From Duganella sp. 1411 (lineage in GTDB: Bacteria > Pseudomonadota > Gammaproteobacteria > Burkholderiales > Burkholderiaceae_D), in contig NZ_JAFICD010000003.1 of NCBI RefSeq assembly GCF_017833525.1, forward strand, positions 124,001-188,000: 64,000 nt of DNA, read 5' to 3'. The first letter of the stretch is position 1. Each line of letters begins with the position of its first letter. Both the position numbers and the translations under genes were made by a program. Under the pieces are notes generated by a model that was not told where the DNA came from, searched no databases, and saw nothing but the letters and a program-made list of their open reading frames with translations. Shown in pieces: positions 18,942 to 27,364 of this stretch.

Positions 18942-19592
18942 TTATTGTTGGCGGTCGAAGCCGGGAACGGGCGCGATGGTGGTCGGCGACGTGCTGGAGC
19001 GCGGCGAAGTCGAATGTTGCTGCTGTTGCGGCGGCGGCTGCTGCTGTTGCGGCTGCTGTTGCTGCGGCTGCATGGCAGGTTGCGGTTGCATGGCCGGCGC
19101 CGGCTGCATCGCGGGCGGCTGCGGCATTGGTGGCGGCGGTTGATACGGCTGGGCGCCGCCGGGAGCGGGCGCGCTGGAGGCGCCGGCGTCGCTCGGCAAA
19201 TCGATGCGCTTGACGGCGCCGCCCTCGGACAGCAGCACGTATTTCGGATGCACTTCCTTGACGGTCACGCCCGGCACCACCTCCTTGCCGATGCCCAGCG
19301 CCAGCGCCGGCTTGTTGTCGACCGCCAGGATGGCGGCGCTGCCGGCGCCCTGCGAGGCCACCACGCCCTTGAGCTGGTAGTTGCTGGCGGCGGCGACCGA
19401 GATCTGGCCGCCGAACAAGCCCTTGGCGGCGTCCAGGTTGAGCGCCACCGGCGGCGGTGGCGGCGGCGCGGCGATCGCCCGCTGCGGCGGCTTGAACAGC
19501 TGCAGTCCCCAATACGCCAGCGACGCCGACAACAACACCACGGCCAGCACGCTGCCGACCAGGGGCAAACGCTTCATAGATTCATGCTTCAT
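18942..19592 (-). CDS. gspC: Type II secretion protein GspC (short, PQ-rich tail)
   Basis: 216 residues. A single N-terminal membrane anchor (VGSVLAVVLLSASLAYWGLQLF) is followed by the GspC homology region (LFGGQISVAAASNYQLKGVVA.. to AVKRIDLPS, about 55-135). Where many GspC proteins have a PDZ domain, this one ends in a low-complexity tail of Pro, Gln, Met and Ser. GspC links the inner-membrane platform to the secretin. The start at ATG 19592 is preferred because GGGAAG precedes it; a second ATG five codons on has no ribosome-binding site. Confidence 0.85.
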   Translation of the reverse strand: MKHESMKRLPLVGSVLAVVLLSASLAYWGLQLFKPPQRAIAAPPPPPPVALNLDAAKGLFGGQISVAAASNYQLKGVVASQGAGSAAILAVDNKPALALGIGKEVVPGVTVKEVHPKYVLLSEGGAVKRIDLPSDAGASSAPAPGGAQPYQPPPPMPQPPAMQPAPAMQPQPAMQPQQQQPQQQQPPPQQQQHSTSPRSSTSPTTIAPVPGFDRQQ

Positions 19593-19603
19593 AACTTCCC
19601 TTG

Positions 19604-20824
19604 TCAGCGTACCAGCTGATTGATTTCGATGATAGGCATCAGCACGGCCAGCACGATCAGCAACACCACCACGCCCATCGCCAGGATCAGCGCCGGCTCC
19701 AGCAGGCCGGCGATGGTCAGCGTGCGCCGCTCCAGGTCGGCCTCCTGCGCGGCGGCCGCGCGGTCGAGCATGGCCGGCAGCTCGCCGGTGATCTCGCCGG
19801 CGCGGATCATGTGGATCAGCATCGGCGGAAAGTGCTTCTGCGCCGACAGCGAGCGCGCCAGGCTCACGCCCTCGCGCACGGCGTCGCTGGCCTCGCCGAC
19901 CAGCTCCTTCATGGCGACATTGGACAAGGTATCGCGGCTGGTTTCCAGCGCGCGCAGGATGGGCACGCCCGAGCCGGTGGTGATCGCCAGGGTGCTGGCG
20001 AAGCGCGCCGTGTTCAGGCTGCGCTCGAACTTGCCGTACAGCGGCGCCGTCAGCAGCCAGGTGTGCCAGCGCCGCTTGAGCGCGGGATTTTGCAGCGCCC
20101 GGCGCCACATGAACCACGCGCCCACCAGCAGGATCGCCACCACGATGCCGTAGTTGCGCACGAAGTCGGACACGGCCAGCATGACGATGGTCAGCACCGG
20201 CAGCTTCTGCTTGGTGTTGGCGAACACCGAGACGATCTGCGGCACCACGTAGGTCAGCAGGAAGATGACGATCGAGAACGCCACCACGGTGACGATGGCC
20301 GGATAGGTGAACGCCAGCCGCACCTTTTGCACCAGCGCGTTGCGGCGCTCGATGTAGTCGGCCAGGCGCGAGAGCACGCGCGACAGCTGGCCGATCTGCT
20401 CGCCCGAGGCCACCAGCGCCCGGTAGATCTCGGCGAAGTCGCGCGGATGGCGGCCCAGCACGTCCGACAGCGCGGCGCCGCCGATGACCTCCGAGCGGAT
20501 CGAGGCGATCAGGTCGCGCATGTAGGCGCGCTCGGCCTGCTCCAGCAGCGCGGTGAAGGCTTGCTCCAGCGGCAGGCCGGCCTCGAGCAGGCTGGCCAGC
20601 TGGCGCGTGAACAGCGCCAGCTCGGTGGTCGACAGGCGCTCGCCGAAGCCGCGGCTCTTGGCCACGCCGGCGGCGTCGACCTGGGCGGCGATGGCGTCGA
20701 CCTTGAGCGGCACCAGTCCCAGGGTGCGCAGCTCGGAGCGCGCCGAACGGGCGCTGTCGGAATTGAGCACCCCTTTTTTGGTGGCGCCGCCGGCGTCGAC
20801 GGCTTCATAGCGGAATGCGGGCAT
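19604..20824 (-). CDS. gspF: Type II secretion inner-membrane platform protein GspF
   Basis: 406 residues starting MPAFRYEAVDAGG, the usual GspF opening. Two repeated GspF domains are visible (ELALFTRQLASLLEAGLPLEQAF and TARFASTLAITTGSGVPILRAL), each followed by membrane helices (YPAIVTVVAFSIVIFLLTYVVPQIV and LLEPALILAMGVVVLLIVLAVLMPI). GspF is the polytopic platform that couples the ATPase GspE to pseudopilus assembly. It lies 10 bases after gspE. Confidence 0.96.
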   Translation of the reverse strand: MPAFRYEAVDAGGATKKGVLNSDSARSARSELRTLGLVPLKVDAIAAQVDAAGVAKSRGFGERLSTTELALFTRQLASLLEAGLPLEQAFTALLEQAERAYMRDLIASIRSEVIGGAALSDVLGRHPRDFAEIYRALVASGEQIGQLSRVLSRLADYIERRNALVQKVRLAFTYPAIVTVVAFSIVIFLLTYVVPQIVSVFANTKQKLPVLTIVMLAVSDFVRNYGIVVAILLVGAWFMWRRALQNPALKRRWHTWLLTAPLYGKFERSLNTARFASTLAITTGSGVPILRALETSRDTLSNVAMKELVGEASDAVREGVSLARSLSAQKHFPPMLIHMIRAGEITGELPAMLDRAAAAQEADLERRTLTIAGLLEPALILAMGVVVLLIVLAVLMPIIEINQLVR

Positions 20825-20834
20825 AGTTGTCGGC

Positions 20835-22256
20835 CTAGTCTTTGGTCACGCGCAGCAACTCGGCCTGCGTGGTGATGCCGGCCGCCAGCCAGCGCTCGCC
20901 GTCGTCGCGCATGGTCTGCATGCCGCTGGCGATGGCCGCCGCTTTCACTTCGGCCTCGGAGGCGCGGTTGTGGATCTGCGCGCGGATCTGCTCGGTGGTC
21001 TCGAGGAACTCGTAGACGCCGACCCGGCCCTGGTAGCCGGTGTGGCCGCAGTGTTCGCAACCGACCGCGTGCCACAGCTGGCCGTCGAAGCTCTTGCAGT
21101 GGCCGCACAGCTTGCGCACCAGCCGCTGCGCCAGCACGCCCAGCAGCGACGACGACAGCAGGAACGGTTCGATCCCCATGTCGAGCAGGCGGGTGACGGC
21201 GGCGGCGGCGTCGTTGGTGTGCAGGGTCGCCAACACCAGGTGGCCCGTTAGCGACGCCTGCACGGCGATCTGCGCCGTTTCCAGGTCGCGGATCTCGCCG
21301 ATCATGATGACGTCCGGGTCCTGGCGCAGGATCGCCCGCAGCGCCTTGGCGAACGTCATGTCGATGCGCGGGTTGACCTGGGTCTGGCCGACGCCGTTCA
21401 GGTCGTACTCGATCGGGTCCTCCACCGTCATGATGTTGGTGGTGGCCGCGTTGAGCAGCGACAGCGCCGCGTACAGGGTGGTGGTCTTGCCCGAGCCGGT
21501 CGGCCCGGTCACCAGCACGATGCCGTGCGGCTGGTTGATCAGCGCGTCGAACTTGGGCAGCATGGTCTCGCTCATGCCCAGGTGGTTCAGGTCGAGCCGG
21601 CCGGCCTCCTTGTCGAGCAGACGCAGCACGGCTCGTTCGCCGTGGCCGGTCGGCAGGGTCGACACCCGCACGTCGACCGGCTTGCCGCCGATGCGCAAGG
21701 TGATGCGGCCGTCCTGCGGCAGGCGCTTTTCGGCGATGTCGAGCTGCGCCATGATCTTGATGCGCGAGATCAAGGAGCCGTGGATCGCCTTGCGCGGGCG
21801 CACGATGTCGCGCAGCGAGCCGTCGACGCGGAAGCGCACCACCGAGGTCTGCTCGAACGGCTCGATGTGGATGTCGGAGGCGCTGTCGCGCAGCGCTTGC
21901 GTCAGCAGCGCGTTGATCATGCGGATCACCGGGGCGTCGTCGGACGATTCGAGCAAGTCCTCGATGGCCGGCACGTCCTGCAGCAGCTTGGTCAGGTCGA
22001 GCTCGGCGTCGAACTCGTCGGCCACCATCGAGGCGTTGCCGCCGGCGCTGGCGTAGGCGGTGGCGATGGCCGTCTCGAGGTCGGCGCGCGTCATGTTCTT
22101 GAGCTGGATGCGGCCGAAGCGGCGCGACACCTCGGCGATGGCGGCCGGCGCCGTGGCGCCGCACACCATGACGTCGACCGTGTGCTCGGCGGCGTCGCTG
22201 TGCTGCGCCAGCACGACGAAGTCGCGGGCGAAGGCGTAAGGTAAAAGGTTGCTCAT
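20835..22256 (-). CDS. gspE: Type II secretion ATPase GspE
   Basis: 473 residues. Walker A is GPTGSGKTTT with K257; the Asp box, Walker B (DPDVIMIGEIRD) and His box (GHLVLATLHTND) follow in order. A zinc-binding tetracysteine module is complete: C384, C387, C400 and C403 in KLCGHCKSF and VGCEHCGHTG. The N-terminal GspE domain that contacts GspL is present (about 1-150). It powers the secretion pseudopilus from the cytoplasm. It lies between gspD and gspF in the same direction. Confidence 0.97.
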   Translation of the reverse strand: MSNLLPYAFARDFVVLAQHSDAAEHTVDVMVCGATAPAAIAEVSRRFGRIQLKNMTRADLETAIATAYASAGGNASMVADEFDAELDLTKLLQDVPAIEDLLESSDDAPVIRMINALLTQALRDSASDIHIEPFEQTSVVRFRVDGSLRDIVRPRKAIHGSLISRIKIMAQLDIAEKRLPQDGRITLRIGGKPVDVRVSTLPTGHGERAVLRLLDKEAGRLDLNHLGMSETMLPKFDALINQPHGIVLVTGPTGSGKTTTLYAALSLLNAATTNIMTVEDPIEYDLNGVGQTQVNPRIDMTFAKALRAILRQDPDVIMIGEIRDLETAQIAVQASLTGHLVLATLHTNDAAAAVTRLLDMGIEPFLLSSSLLGVLAQRLVRKLCGHCKSFDGQLWHAVGCEHCGHTGYQGRVGVYEFLETTEQIRAQIHNRASEAEVKAAAIASGMQTMRDDGERWLAAGITTQAELLRVTKD

Positions 22257-22278
22257 GGCTGTGGCTTATCTCACTGCG

Positions 22279-24558
22279 TCACTGCGCGGGTTGTTGCGGC
22301 TGGATGTTCTCGGCGCGGCCCGGCACGCGCGGGATCGGCGCCTGCGGGATCGGCTTGGCGACGGTGCCGCCGCCGGTCAGCACGCCGTTTTGCAGCGCCG
22401 GCAGCACCGGCTGGCCCAGATCCTGGACCAGCACGCTTTGCGGCGGCTTGATCGCCTCCTGCGACGTGCGCATGTAGTCGTAGCGGTCGGTCGCCAGGGT
22501 GGTGCTCTGCTCCTGGTTGCGGATCACGACCGGGCGCAGGAACACCATCAGGTTGGTCTTCTTGCGGCTGCGGGTCTGGTACTTGAACAGGTTGCCGATG
22601 ACGGGGATGTCGCCCAGGCCGCGCGTCTTGTCGGTGCTGTCGCCCTCGGTGTCCTCGATCAGGCCGCCGAGCACGATGATCTGGCCGTCGTCGGCGATGA
22701 CGTTGTTCTCGATCACGCGCTTGTTGATGGTGATGCCGGCGGTGGCCCCCAGCGTCGATTTGTCCACGCTCGAGGTCTCGTGGTAGATCGCCAGCTTGAT
22801 GGTGCCGCCCTCGGAGATCTGCGGACGCACCTTCAGCGTCAGGCCCACCTCCTTGCGGTCGATGGTCTGGAACGGGTTGCTGTTGGTGCCGGACGTGGTG
22901 GTGAACTGGCCGGTCAGGATCGGCACGTTCTGGCCGACCGAGATCGTCGCCAGCTCGTTGTCGAGGGTGATCATGTTCGGCGTCGACAGCACGTTGGCGT
23001 TGCCGTCGGACTCCAGCGAGCGCGCCAGCAGACCCAGGCCGAGGCCGCCGGCGACCTGCTTGAACAGGCCCACCGTCAGGCCCGAGCCCGGCAAGGTCGG
23101 GGTGGTGGTCGACGACGTGCCGTTGAGCAGGGACAGGGCGACGTTGCCGATGTTGTTGTTGCTGCCGCCGACCGAGGACTGCTGCAGGCCGCCGACCCGG
23201 TACTTGCTGTTGGCGTCGCCGGTGGCGCCCAGCCACTGCACGCCGAATTCGGACGCCTTGTCGGAGGTCACCTCGACGATCAGCGATTCGATGTAGACCT
23301 GGGCCCGGCGCACGTCGAGCTGGTCGATGACGGCGCGCAGGTTGCGGTAGATCGCCTCGGGCGCGGTGATGATCAGCGTGTTGGTGGTGGCGTCGGCCTG
23401 GATGTAGCCGGCCTGGCCGCCGCCCTGCTGTTGTTGCTGCGAGCCGCCGCCGGTCAGCAGCGGATTGGTCGGGCCGGTGCTGCCGCCGCTGGCCGAGCTG
23501 CCGCTGCTGGCGCCGCCGAAGCCGCCGGTGTTGCTGCTCTGGCCGCCCATGCCCTGGCCGGTCTGGCCGGTCTGGCCGGTGCCGGTGCCGCCCTGCTGGC
23601 TGGTCGACGAGGTGTCGCCCGACACCAGCGCGCGCAGGGTCTGCGCCAGCTTGGTGGCCTCGGCGTTTTTCAGGTAGACCACGTGGACGTTGCCCAGCTC
23701 CTGGGTCGGCTGGTCGAGCTTGGCGATGAGCGACTTGGCCAGGTTGGAGCGGGCCGCCGACGGCGCGCGCAGGATCAGCGAGTTGGTGCGCGGATCGGCC
23801 AGCACGCTGACGCGCCCGGCGTCGGCGCCGGCGCCCGGCGCGCCACCGCCGCCGCTCGCGTCCATCAGCTTGTTGACCATCGAGGCCAGGTCGCTGGCGA
23901 TGGCGTAGCGCACCGGAATGACGTCGAGGTCGGCCACGGCCGGCGAATCGAGCGCCGAGATGATCTTGGCCAGCCGCTTGAGGTTGTCGGCGTAGTCGGT
24001 GATCACCACCGTGTTGTTGCCGGGGTTGGCGTTGATGGTGTTGTTCGGCGAGATCAGCGGGCGCAGCACGGTGACGACGTTGCCGGCCGACTCGTAGTTC
24101 AGGTGGAAGATCTGGCTGACGATCTGGTCGCCCTTGATCTGCGTCGGCGCCGAGCCGATCTGCGTCGGGCCCGACTGCAGCTTGGCGTCCGCCTCCGGCA
24201 CCACCTTGGCGTAGCCGTCGCCGCTGACGACGGCGTAACCCTGCAGCCGCAGCGCCGACGTGAGCAGGCTGAACGCCTGCGACTTGCTGATCGATTTTTC
24301 CGACACCAGGGTCAGCGTGCCCTTGACGCGCGGATCGATGACGAAGGTGATGTTGGTGTAGTGGCCGACGGCCTTGATCACCGACTCGATGTCGGCGCCG
24401 ACAAAGTTCAGCGCGGCGTCATCGGTGGCGGCGCGCGCCTGGGCCGGCCACAGCAGCCCGGCGGTCGGCACGGCGCCGAGCGCGCAGCACAGCATCGCAC
24501 CCGCGCTCAGGCGGCGCAGCGCGGGAAGATTGGATTTGCTCACGGACTGTTTTTTCAT
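22279..24558 (-). CDS. gspD: Type II secretion secretin GspD
   Basis: 759 residues with a signal peptide. The N0-N3 domains are recognisable (DDAALNFVGADIESVIKAVGHYTNITFVIDPRVKGTLTL, KRLAKIISALD, GNVHVVYLKNAEATKLAQTLRALVSG) and the secretin domain follows (VPILTGQFTT, QTIDRKEVGLTLKVRPQISEGGTIKLAI, VIADDGQIIVLGGLI). The N3 region contains a long Gly, Ser, Thr and Gln-rich insertion ending in a run of five Gln. It forms the outer-membrane gate of the secretion system. A REP-like element sits 54 bases upstream, separating it from gspN. Confidence 0.97.
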   Translation of the reverse strand: MKKQSVSKSNLPALRRLSAGAMLCCALGAVPTAGLLWPAQARAATDDAALNFVGADIESVIKAVGHYTNITFVIDPRVKGTLTLVSEKSISKSQAFSLLTSALRLQGYAVVSGDGYAKVVPEADAKLQSGPTQIGSAPTQIKGDQIVSQIFHLNYESAGNVVTVLRPLISPNNTINANPGNNTVVITDYADNLKRLAKIISALDSPAVADLDVIPVRYAIASDLASMVNKLMDASGGGGAPGAGADAGRVSVLADPRTNSLILRAPSAARSNLAKSLIAKLDQPTQELGNVHVVYLKNAEATKLAQTLRALVSGDTSSTSQQGGTGTGQTGQTGQGMGGQSSNTGGFGGASSGSSASGGSTGPTNPLLTGGGSQQQQQGGGQAGYIQADATTNTLIITAPEAIYRNLRAVIDQLDVRRAQVYIESLIVEVTSDKASEFGVQWLGATGDANSKYRVGGLQQSSVGGSNNNIGNVALSLLNGTSSTTTPTLPGSGLTVGLFKQVAGGLGLGLLARSLESDGNANVLSTPNMITLDNELATISVGQNVPILTGQFTTTSGTNSNPFQTIDRKEVGLTLKVRPQISEGGTIKLAIYHETSSVDKSTLGATAGITINKRVIENNVIADDGQIIVLGGLIEDTEGDSTDKTRGLGDIPVIGNLFKYQTRSRKKTNLMVFLRPVVIRNQEQSTTLATDRYDYMRTSQEAIKPPQSVLVQDLGQPVLPALQNGVLTGGGTVAKPIPQAPIPRVPGRAENIQPQQPAQ

Positions 24559-24612
24559 TGTCTGAACTTTGTATCTAGTGTTGTAACCACGATTGAAACT
24601 AAATATGACCCC

Positions 24613-24697
24613 GTGGGTCGGATTAGCGCAGCGTCATCCGCCAGGCTCCGTCGGCGGCTCATGGCGGATTACGCGCTGCGCGCTAATCCGCCCTACG
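24613..24697. repeat. REP-like palindromic element, copy 2
   Basis: The sequence GGTCGGATTAGCGCAGCG, a spacer and GGCGGATTACGCGCTGCGC..TAATCCGCCCTACG form nested inverted repeats of the same family as 134-240. The copy lies in the 165-base gap between gspN and gspD on the minus strand, inside the type II secretion cluster, where it could form a strong mRNA stem and alter expression of the distal genes. Confidence 0.8.
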
Positions 24698-24723
24698 AAA
24701 AGCACCTCTATCGATAAACACTT

Positions 24724-25497
24724 CTAATGCACCTCCAACGCGATGACGTTGCGGTCGCTGCCGGGCCGGCGCTGGCCCAGCAAATTGAGCAGGTTGGCCA
24801 GTGTGTCCTCGTACCCCTTGGCCGCCTCCGCCTGCCCGGAAAACTGCAGGCGGCCGTTGTTCAGGTTGCCGCGCCCGCTCAGCAGCAGCGGCCCCTTGAC
24901 CGAGTCGAGCGTCAACGCCGCCTGCTGGCCGCGCCAGTCCAGCGCCAAGGTGTAGCTGCCCAGCGGCCGGATCGGCGCCAGCCGCGACGCCATGTCCGTC
25001 ATCTCCAGCGTGGTGCGGCCGTTGACGGCGACCTGGCCGTCGCGCAGCGCCAGCTCCAGCGCGGTCCACGACAGGCGCAGGATGCCGCTCGGCGCCAGCG
25101 TGTTGAGCGGCGCGCCCAGCCCGGCCAGTCCCTGCGCCGGCAGCAGCAGCGCCGACGGGCTCAATTGCCATTGCGACCAGCCGCCGCGGAAGGTCACCGG
25201 CTGCGCCAGCGCCTCGCTGTTGTCCAGTTGCAGGTCGACCATGCCGACCAGCGCCAGCGGCGAGATGCGCCAGCTGAAACGCCCCGGCAGCAACGGCGTG
25301 ACCGGCTTGTTGCCGCCGGCCGCGCCGCCGATGAAGGCCGAACCGCGCCACAGCGTACCCTGCGCGTCGCCCAAGGTCAAACGGCCGCCGGTGCGCTGCT
25401 CGACGATCGCCCCCAGCCAGGTGGCCGGAAAGAACACCGCCAGGGTCACGAGCACGCTCAGCGCGATGGTCAGCAACCATAGCACGGCGCGCTTCAT
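24724..25497 (-). CDS. gspN: Type II secretion protein GspN
   Basis: 257 residues with one N-terminal membrane helix (VLWLLTIALSVLVTLAVFFPATWL) and a periplasmic beta-rich body. The motifs GGRLTLGDAQGTLWRGSAFIGG and LGSYTLALDWRGQQAALTLDSVKGPLLLSGRG match the GspN family. It is an accessory inner-membrane component whose role is not settled. The start MKRAVLW is just 28 bases downstream of the gspM stop. Confidence 0.9.
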   Translation of the reverse strand: MKRAVLWLLTIALSVLVTLAVFFPATWLGAIVEQRTGGRLTLGDAQGTLWRGSAFIGGAAGGNKPVTPLLPGRFSWRISPLALVGMVDLQLDNSEALAQPVTFRGGWSQWQLSPSALLLPAQGLAGLGAPLNTLAPSGILRLSWTALELALRDGQVAVNGRTTLEMTDMASRLAPIRPLGSYTLALDWRGQQAALTLDSVKGPLLLSGRGNLNNGRLQFSGQAEAAKGYEDTLANLLNLLGQRRPGSDRNVIALEVH

Positions 25498-25525
25498 GCA
25501 TGGCCTTTTTGCGCCGCCCGCGCCG

Positions 25526-26038
25526 TCATCGCGCGCCCTGGCGCAAGGTCAGGGTGGCGTTGACCATGCCGGCCGTGTCCTGCGCGGTGAAATTGGCATC
25601 CTGGACGGCGATGCGGCTTTCGTTGCGCACGGCGTCGAGCCAGACGACGATGCCGGCGAACGGCACGTTGTTGAACTGCACCTTGGCGTATTCGCCGGTG
25701 ATGTTGATCGACTGCGGCGTCAGGCCGCGCGCGGTCAGGCCGGCGCTCAGGCTGTCGCGCGTCATCGGCGTCGGCTCGATGGTGTTCTGGCCGCGCAGCG
25801 CGGCCGCCTCCAGCGCCATCGCCTGCAGCTCGGCGGCTTGCTGGCGCAGCACCGGCAGCTCCTTGCCGAGTTTCTCGCGGCCCTCGAGCGCCGGCGACAG
25901 CAGCACGCCGTAGAACAGGCCCAGCGCGACGACGGCGCCGCCGATGGCCAGCAGCCGGCGCTCCTGCTCGGTGCGCGCCAGCCAGAAGGCGGACGCGCGG
26001 GCGCGGTAGTCCTGTATCGTTTGATCGAGTTTGCTCAT
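25526..26038 (-). CDS. gspM: Type II secretion protein GspM
   Basis: 170 residues: a short cytoplasmic N-terminus (RARASAFWLARTEQERRLL), one membrane helix (AIGGAVVALGLFYGVLLSPAL), a coiled segment and a ferredoxin-like periplasmic domain. This is the typical GspM layout. It pairs with GspL in the inner-membrane platform. Located between gspL and gspN. Confidence 0.93.
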   Translation of the reverse strand: MSKLDQTIQDYRARASAFWLARTEQERRLLAIGGAVVALGLFYGVLLSPALEGREKLGKELPVLRQQAAELQAMALEAAALRGQNTIEPTPMTRDSLSAGLTARGLTPQSINITGEYAKVQFNNVPFAGIVVWLDAVRNESRIAVQDANFTAQDTAGMVNATLTLRQGAR

Positions 26039-26072
26039 GCCGGTGTGCCCATCATTGTGCTCAGTGTTCCAT

Positions 26073-27317
26073 TCATGGTTTCGGCGCGCCGGCGGCGACG
26101 CGGATTTGCCAGGTGCCGGGATTGGCCTCCGACAATTCGAGCCGGCGCGCCTGCAGCGCGGCGCGGATCTGCGCCATCGCGGCGGCGTCGACGGTATTAG
26201 GTTTGACCTTGACCTGAAGAGCGCGTTCCCTATAATCGAGCGAGGCGATCACTTCGCGCTGCGGCAACACGCTGAGCGCCTCGGCCAGGTTGGCGCTCAT
26301 GGCCAGGAAGCCGTCCGGCGCGGCCTGGCCGTCGTCGGCCTTGGCCAGCGAAATGTTCTTGCGCATCTGCGCGGCCGGATCGAGGATCACGGTTTCTTTC
26401 GGATAGGCCGCCTTGAAGGTTTGCATCATGGCCAGGCGCACCTCGTTGGCTTCGCGCTTGAGGCGCATCCACTCGACGTTGAGGCCGACCACGTTGACCA
26501 GCAGCGCCAGCGCGGCGATGCGCAGCGGCCAGCGCCAGCGCCGCCATTCGCGCGCCGAGGCGCCGGCCGCGCCCAGCGCCGGCGCCAGGTCCAGGCCGGC
26601 CGAGCGCGACGCCGCCACCCAGTGCTGCCAATGGTCCTCGGCCAGGCTGATGCCGTGCGGCGCGGCGGGGCCGGCCATCAGCGGCTCGAATTGCTTCGTT
26701 TGCTCCGGCGACAAATACAAGGTGACCGGCTCGTCGCCGGCCATCGCGCGCAAGGTCTGCAACGCCGCCAGCGGCTCGCCCGGCAGCGCCAGGCCCATGC
26801 CGTCGTACTGCGAGCGGCGCAGGATCAGCTCGTAGCCGGCGTCGCCCAGGCTGAGCGCGGCCGACACCGATCCCGGCTGGAACGGCAGGCACAGCTGCAT
26901 CGGCAGCACCGAGACGCTGTGCGCGCCCTGCGCCAGCAGCGCCTTGACCAGCACCTCGAGCCAGGCGCGCTGCACCACGGCCACGGTGCGCACGCCGTCG
27001 GCGTCGGGCGCGCCGGCGGCCAGCACGCAGTCGGCGGTGTCGCCCAGCACTTGTTCCTCGACCAGCGACGGCAGCGCCGCCTTCAGGCGCGCGGCCGACA
27101 GCGGCGGCGCCGTCACGCGCAGCAAGGTCGTGTCCGACGCGGCCAGCATCAGCACCACGCGGCGCGCGGCGGCGATCAGCTCGGCCAGGTTGCCCAGCGG
27201 CGACGTGCCCTGCCGCTCCAGATGGCCGCCGTCGCCCACCAGCGCGAACGGGCAGGTCTGGGCCGCGCCGCTGTCGACGCTGGCCTTGGCCGGATAGCGG
27301 ATAAATAATGTACTCAA
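26073..27317 (-). CDS. gspL: Type II secretion protein GspL
   Basis: 414 residues from a TTG start (LSTLFIRYPAKAS), chosen because GspL proteins usually begin close to this motif; an in-frame ATG at 27383 would overlap gspK by 19 bases. The N-terminal actin-like cytoplasmic domain binds GspE; one membrane helix (WPLRIAALALLVNVVGLNVEW, about 260) and a periplasmic ferredoxin-like domain follow. Together with GspM it holds the ATPase at the membrane. The unusual start codon is inferred. Confidence 0.87.
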   Translation of the reverse strand: MSTLFIRYPAKASVDSGAAQTCPFALVGDGGHLERQGTSPLGNLAELIAAARRVVLMLAASDTTLLRVTAPPLSAARLKAALPSLVEEQVLGDTADCVLAAGAPDADGVRTVAVVQRAWLEVLVKALLAQGAHSVSVLPMQLCLPFQPGSVSAALSLGDAGYELILRRSQYDGMGLALPGEPLAALQTLRAMAGDEPVTLYLSPEQTKQFEPLMAGPAAPHGISLAEDHWQHWVAASRSAGLDLAPALGAAGASAREWRRWRWPLRIAALALLVNVVGLNVEWMRLKREANEVRLAMMQTFKAAYPKETVILDPAAQMRKNISLAKADDGQAAPDGFLAMSANLAEALSVLPQREVIASLDYRERALQVKVKPNTVDAAAMAQIRAALQARRLELSEANPGTWQIRVAAGAPKP

Positions 27318-27364
27318 AAGGTCTCGCTTTCGTTGATCACTGCTTTGCTCGTTTTCCTGCTGCG

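Noticed and set aside
16482..19619. 1045-codon open frame on the plus strand
   Set aside because: Antisense to the patatin and gspC genes; Arg/Gln/His-rich low-complexity translation, no domains.
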